Shown here: piece after piece, positions 61,319 through 64,000 of the stretch
How positions within the stretch are numbered: position 1 is the stretch's first letter
Layout of the letters: every line of letters starts with the position of its first letter
Assembly: GCF_037975245.1 (NCBI RefSeq)
Contig: NC_092567.1
Span: 1,959,714-2,023,713, forward strand
DNA from: Apostichopus japonicus
Lineage: Eukaryota > Echinodermata > Holothuroidea > Aspidochirotida > Stichopodidae
Reading direction: 5' to 3'
DNA: 64,000 bases
Notes under the pieces: generated by a model
Database searches by the model: none
The model's input: only the letters and a program-made list of their open reading frames with translations
What the model was told of the DNA's origin: nothing
Position numbers and translations under genes: made by a program

Positions 61319-63465
61319 TTATTTGTTGGATATTACACATATCAAGTTGTCTTTAACTGCATGGATTGCCCTTCTCTGCTTGCCACCATATCTGGATGGC
61401 AGCCTAATGTTCATGCCATCAGGCATGCCCTCCATCTTTATTCCCAGAACTTCGACCTGAGAGTACGGCATTTTAGCATTTGGAATACCAACTGCCTCTG
61501 CTGTAAACAAGAGCAAAAAAACAAATTACACTGCAAAACAAAATAGCCACAATGATAAACATCTGCATTTGTTCAATTAAAACTTTAAACTATGTTTTCT
61601 TTTTACTGTACTGGCCAGTCAAAGCCTTCATTGCAGTAGTCTTTCTTCAACCAATGGTAATGGAAGAATTGTAGGTGTGATGGAATTGAGGGAAAACTAA
61701 TAACAAGAAGGCAACATTTTTCACCAGGTTTTATTGGTTTTCATAGTTTGTTTAATATATTGTTAGACAAACTAAAAATGGAGATTGTATGGTTTGACCA
61801 CATATCAATTGGTTTCACAATTTTAATACAACATTGCAGAGGTGCATTGTAAAATACTTGCCTTACTACTTTAAATGAGTTTTAGGAATTATTGTTGCTG
61901 AGGTTAAGAGATACTGATCCTCAATCATTCAACCAGTGGCAACAAACACTGGGCCTTGTACAAGTTGAACACTAACACACATGACCAGAGAGAATAGTAC
62001 AAACAGTAAATTACAATGTCAGCTTCAAGCAATTTAGGAAAAGAAATTGCTATTGCATTACAGTGGAAAAGGGATTTTGCAGTTATACATATGATTACAT
62101 ATGACAATAGCATGCACTTTAATATGCACCCTACAAATGTCTTCCTACAAGGGTGAGATATTGAGTGGGAACTATAGTTTTGAAAAGTGCAAATAAAAGG
62201 AGTCCTATAATTAATAATGAGATTTCTAGTGGTTATCATTTTGGACACATGGTTTTCCAGTATTTGACCTCCGTGACATTAAATAACCACCGAATTGCAT
62301 GAAAAACAAGTTTATTTTAACTCCATAAGGGCAACAAACATACCATGTATGAAATCTGCAAAGGTCGGAAATTTTTACCAATTATTATGTTTACAACAAA
62401 ATGCACTGACATACAAACAAATGCACACACATGGATGTCATTGTAGCAACATAGATTCCTTTGCCTTCAGTAATGAATCAAAAAGCAATTTACAGTAACA
62501 CCTGTTAACCAAAATGTGAGCACACAAAGCACCTCTAGCAAGGTAACATCAAAAAAGATAAGAAATATGCTCACTTATTTGTGTTAAATAGTACATACCA
62601 TACTTTTCATTGAAGATGTCCTGAATATCCTTTGCAGTAACTTTTTTGTTTGTTCCTGTGTTGTTTGCTGTGACTGTTTAACAAAGCAAAACACACAAAA
62701 ATGACTGTTCAATCACTTTATTGGTGTCAGAAATACCTGGTCTATTATTACCGATGCAGATCTACCTTGGCATAGATCTATAAACTAGTACGAGGTTTTG
62801 CTGAATGTTACATAAAAAAAGGCTATGGGGAAATTCCCACACAGGAGTCTGTTCTGCAAGGAGGAAAACGTCAATTCTCTTCTCACCTTTTACAACGCAT
62901 TAATGTCTCAAACGTTTCAATAAATCCCACAGTATTTGCAGTAATTACCTCTTCTACTACAGATGCTGCTCAATTGAATTGAAATTACACCCTCACCACC
63001 ATATCAGTTGTACATCATATACCAAAGGTAGACACAGCATGGATTGAAGATGATGACACCAATGATGAGCTGCCAGCTTGTACAATGTAACAAAATTTAT
63101 ATTATAAATGCAGCTGTGGTCAAATGGTCCTGCTCAATCTGGTTGTGGAGGATGACTATAACACCTTTCAAGGTCTTTACTTTGCAATCCTGTCTGTGAT
63201 GACATGGTGTGAAAACACATACAGCTGTTCTTCATGTGACTCTTGTTGATGAAAAATTATGCTCAAAAAAATAAATTTCAAGCCATCCTTTAAGATTGTC
63301 AGAAAACTCACCCCTCAGATAAACACTAAACATTGATGAGGTTTCCTCTGCATATTCCTCCACAAAGGATACCCCTTCAGAGGAGCCAGTGTAGGAAAGC
63401 TCTTCCCCTGACTGATACACCATGTACCAGGCAAAGTCTGGGAGAAGAGCTTTCATTCTGTTGGT
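61319..63465 (-). CDS. GTF2I-like repeat protein, C-terminal exons
   Basis: Three minus-strand exons join in phase (1, 1): 63465-63312, 62673-62599 and 61500-61319, the last ending in TAA. The final 70 residues run VTAKDIQDIFNEKYAEAVGI, then MPYSQVEV, MEGMPDGMNIRLPSRYGG, IHAVKDNLICVI. This follows the order of the I-repeat of the TFII-I/GTF2IRD family (helix, 'VPY', 'veGLPegi-fR-PS-yg', 'I-F-I'), a DNA-binding fold of transcription regulators. The preceding exon (FAWYMVYQSGEELSYTGSSE) shows no domain I know. The 5' part lies beyond 63.5 kb or outside the window, so the number of repeats is unknown. Acceptors and donors are near-consensus. Confidence 0.65.
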
Positions 63466-64000
63466 CTGAAATGAGTGAAAACAGTTTAACAGCAACTCCA
63501 TTAAGCAATAAAGGAGGGTCAATATCATAATTTCATAGAGACAGTATTATATCAAAGTAACATGAACAAAAATCATGTTATTAAGTAGAAAAATGTACAC
63601 TATACAAATATTCGTACTATTACTTTAGTATCCTACTCAGTTGTGCACTATGGTATGTTCATTTCCATATTATCGAATATCTCTGTTCCTCCAATTGGAT
63701 GCATAGAGCTTCTCCCAGTTTCATATTAAAGCAAAAATGATATACATATGGGCATATGGGGGCAGGTTGGTCAGAAATGGGGCAGCCAGTTGTTGAAGCG
63801 TGTAGATCACTTAGTTGTAACTTCAGAAAAAAAATGTGAAAATTTGCTATGACAATGTAAGTTAACAACTTTGATTGTATGATATTATAATGGCAGAATG
63901 CTCTAAGTGGCTTTCCATATCAAACTAACACTTGGAAAATTTCATTCAATTGTCTGTTGTACTCTCTGGAATCTTGAGAAAAACATAAAGAAAACCTTGG
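63466..64000. other. intron or upstream part of the GTF2I-like gene
   Basis: No further exon could be supported here on either strand. Confidence 0.4.

Overview
The window is nuclear DNA from an animal. Genes are split into many short exons with GT-AG introns, the background is AT-rich, and a large share is dispersed repeats and microsatellites. The gene content (a NACHT/NLR-type NTPase, a P2X7 C-terminal-domain protein, a GTF2I-like repeat protein and an intron-rich KDZ-type transposase) suggests a marine invertebrate deuterostome, perhaps an echinoderm. That is an inference from family distribution; nothing in the window fixes the species.

Layout. 1-23.9 kb has almost no recognisable gene. 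It holds a tRNA-derived SINE (7.0-7.36 kb), a C-poor G-rich minisatellite (8.6-9.3 kb), a cluster of eight copies of a GC-rich repeat (10.7-17.4 kb), a small inverted-repeat element family (12.9-13.9 kb), several dispersed repeat pairs, and a retroposed element with a U2 snRNA-like head (19.2 kb). 23.9-26.4 kb and 27.9-32.7 kb are two DNA transposons. Both have TIRs starting GGG, 4-bp target duplications, and many internal copies of a 13-15-bp word; the words of the two elements are alike. 33.1-35.5 kb (minus) is an NLR-type gene, 36.1-38.4 kb (plus) a four-exon gene of unknown function, and 40.0-41.1 kb (minus) a P2X7-C-domain gene. 43.2-44.0 kb is a short ~315-bp satellite. 45.0-53.3 kb (plus) is a transposase gene of the Kyakuja/Dileera/Zisupton (KDZ) type whose 16 inferred exons keep one open frame with its catalytic motifs. 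54.4-54.6 kb (minus) is a second U2-headed element. 61.3-63.5 kb (minus) is the 3' end of a gene with a GTF2I-like repeat.

The most interesting material is mobile. (1) The two DNA transposons share start sequence, TSD length and a related internal word, so they look like non-autonomous members of one group. (2) The U2-headed elements have ~13-bp direct repeats, and one can be compared with a related 'empty' locus elsewhere in the window, which supports retroposition. (3) The KDZ gene looks intact. All exon joins, family names and functions here were read by eye; no database search or folding program was run.
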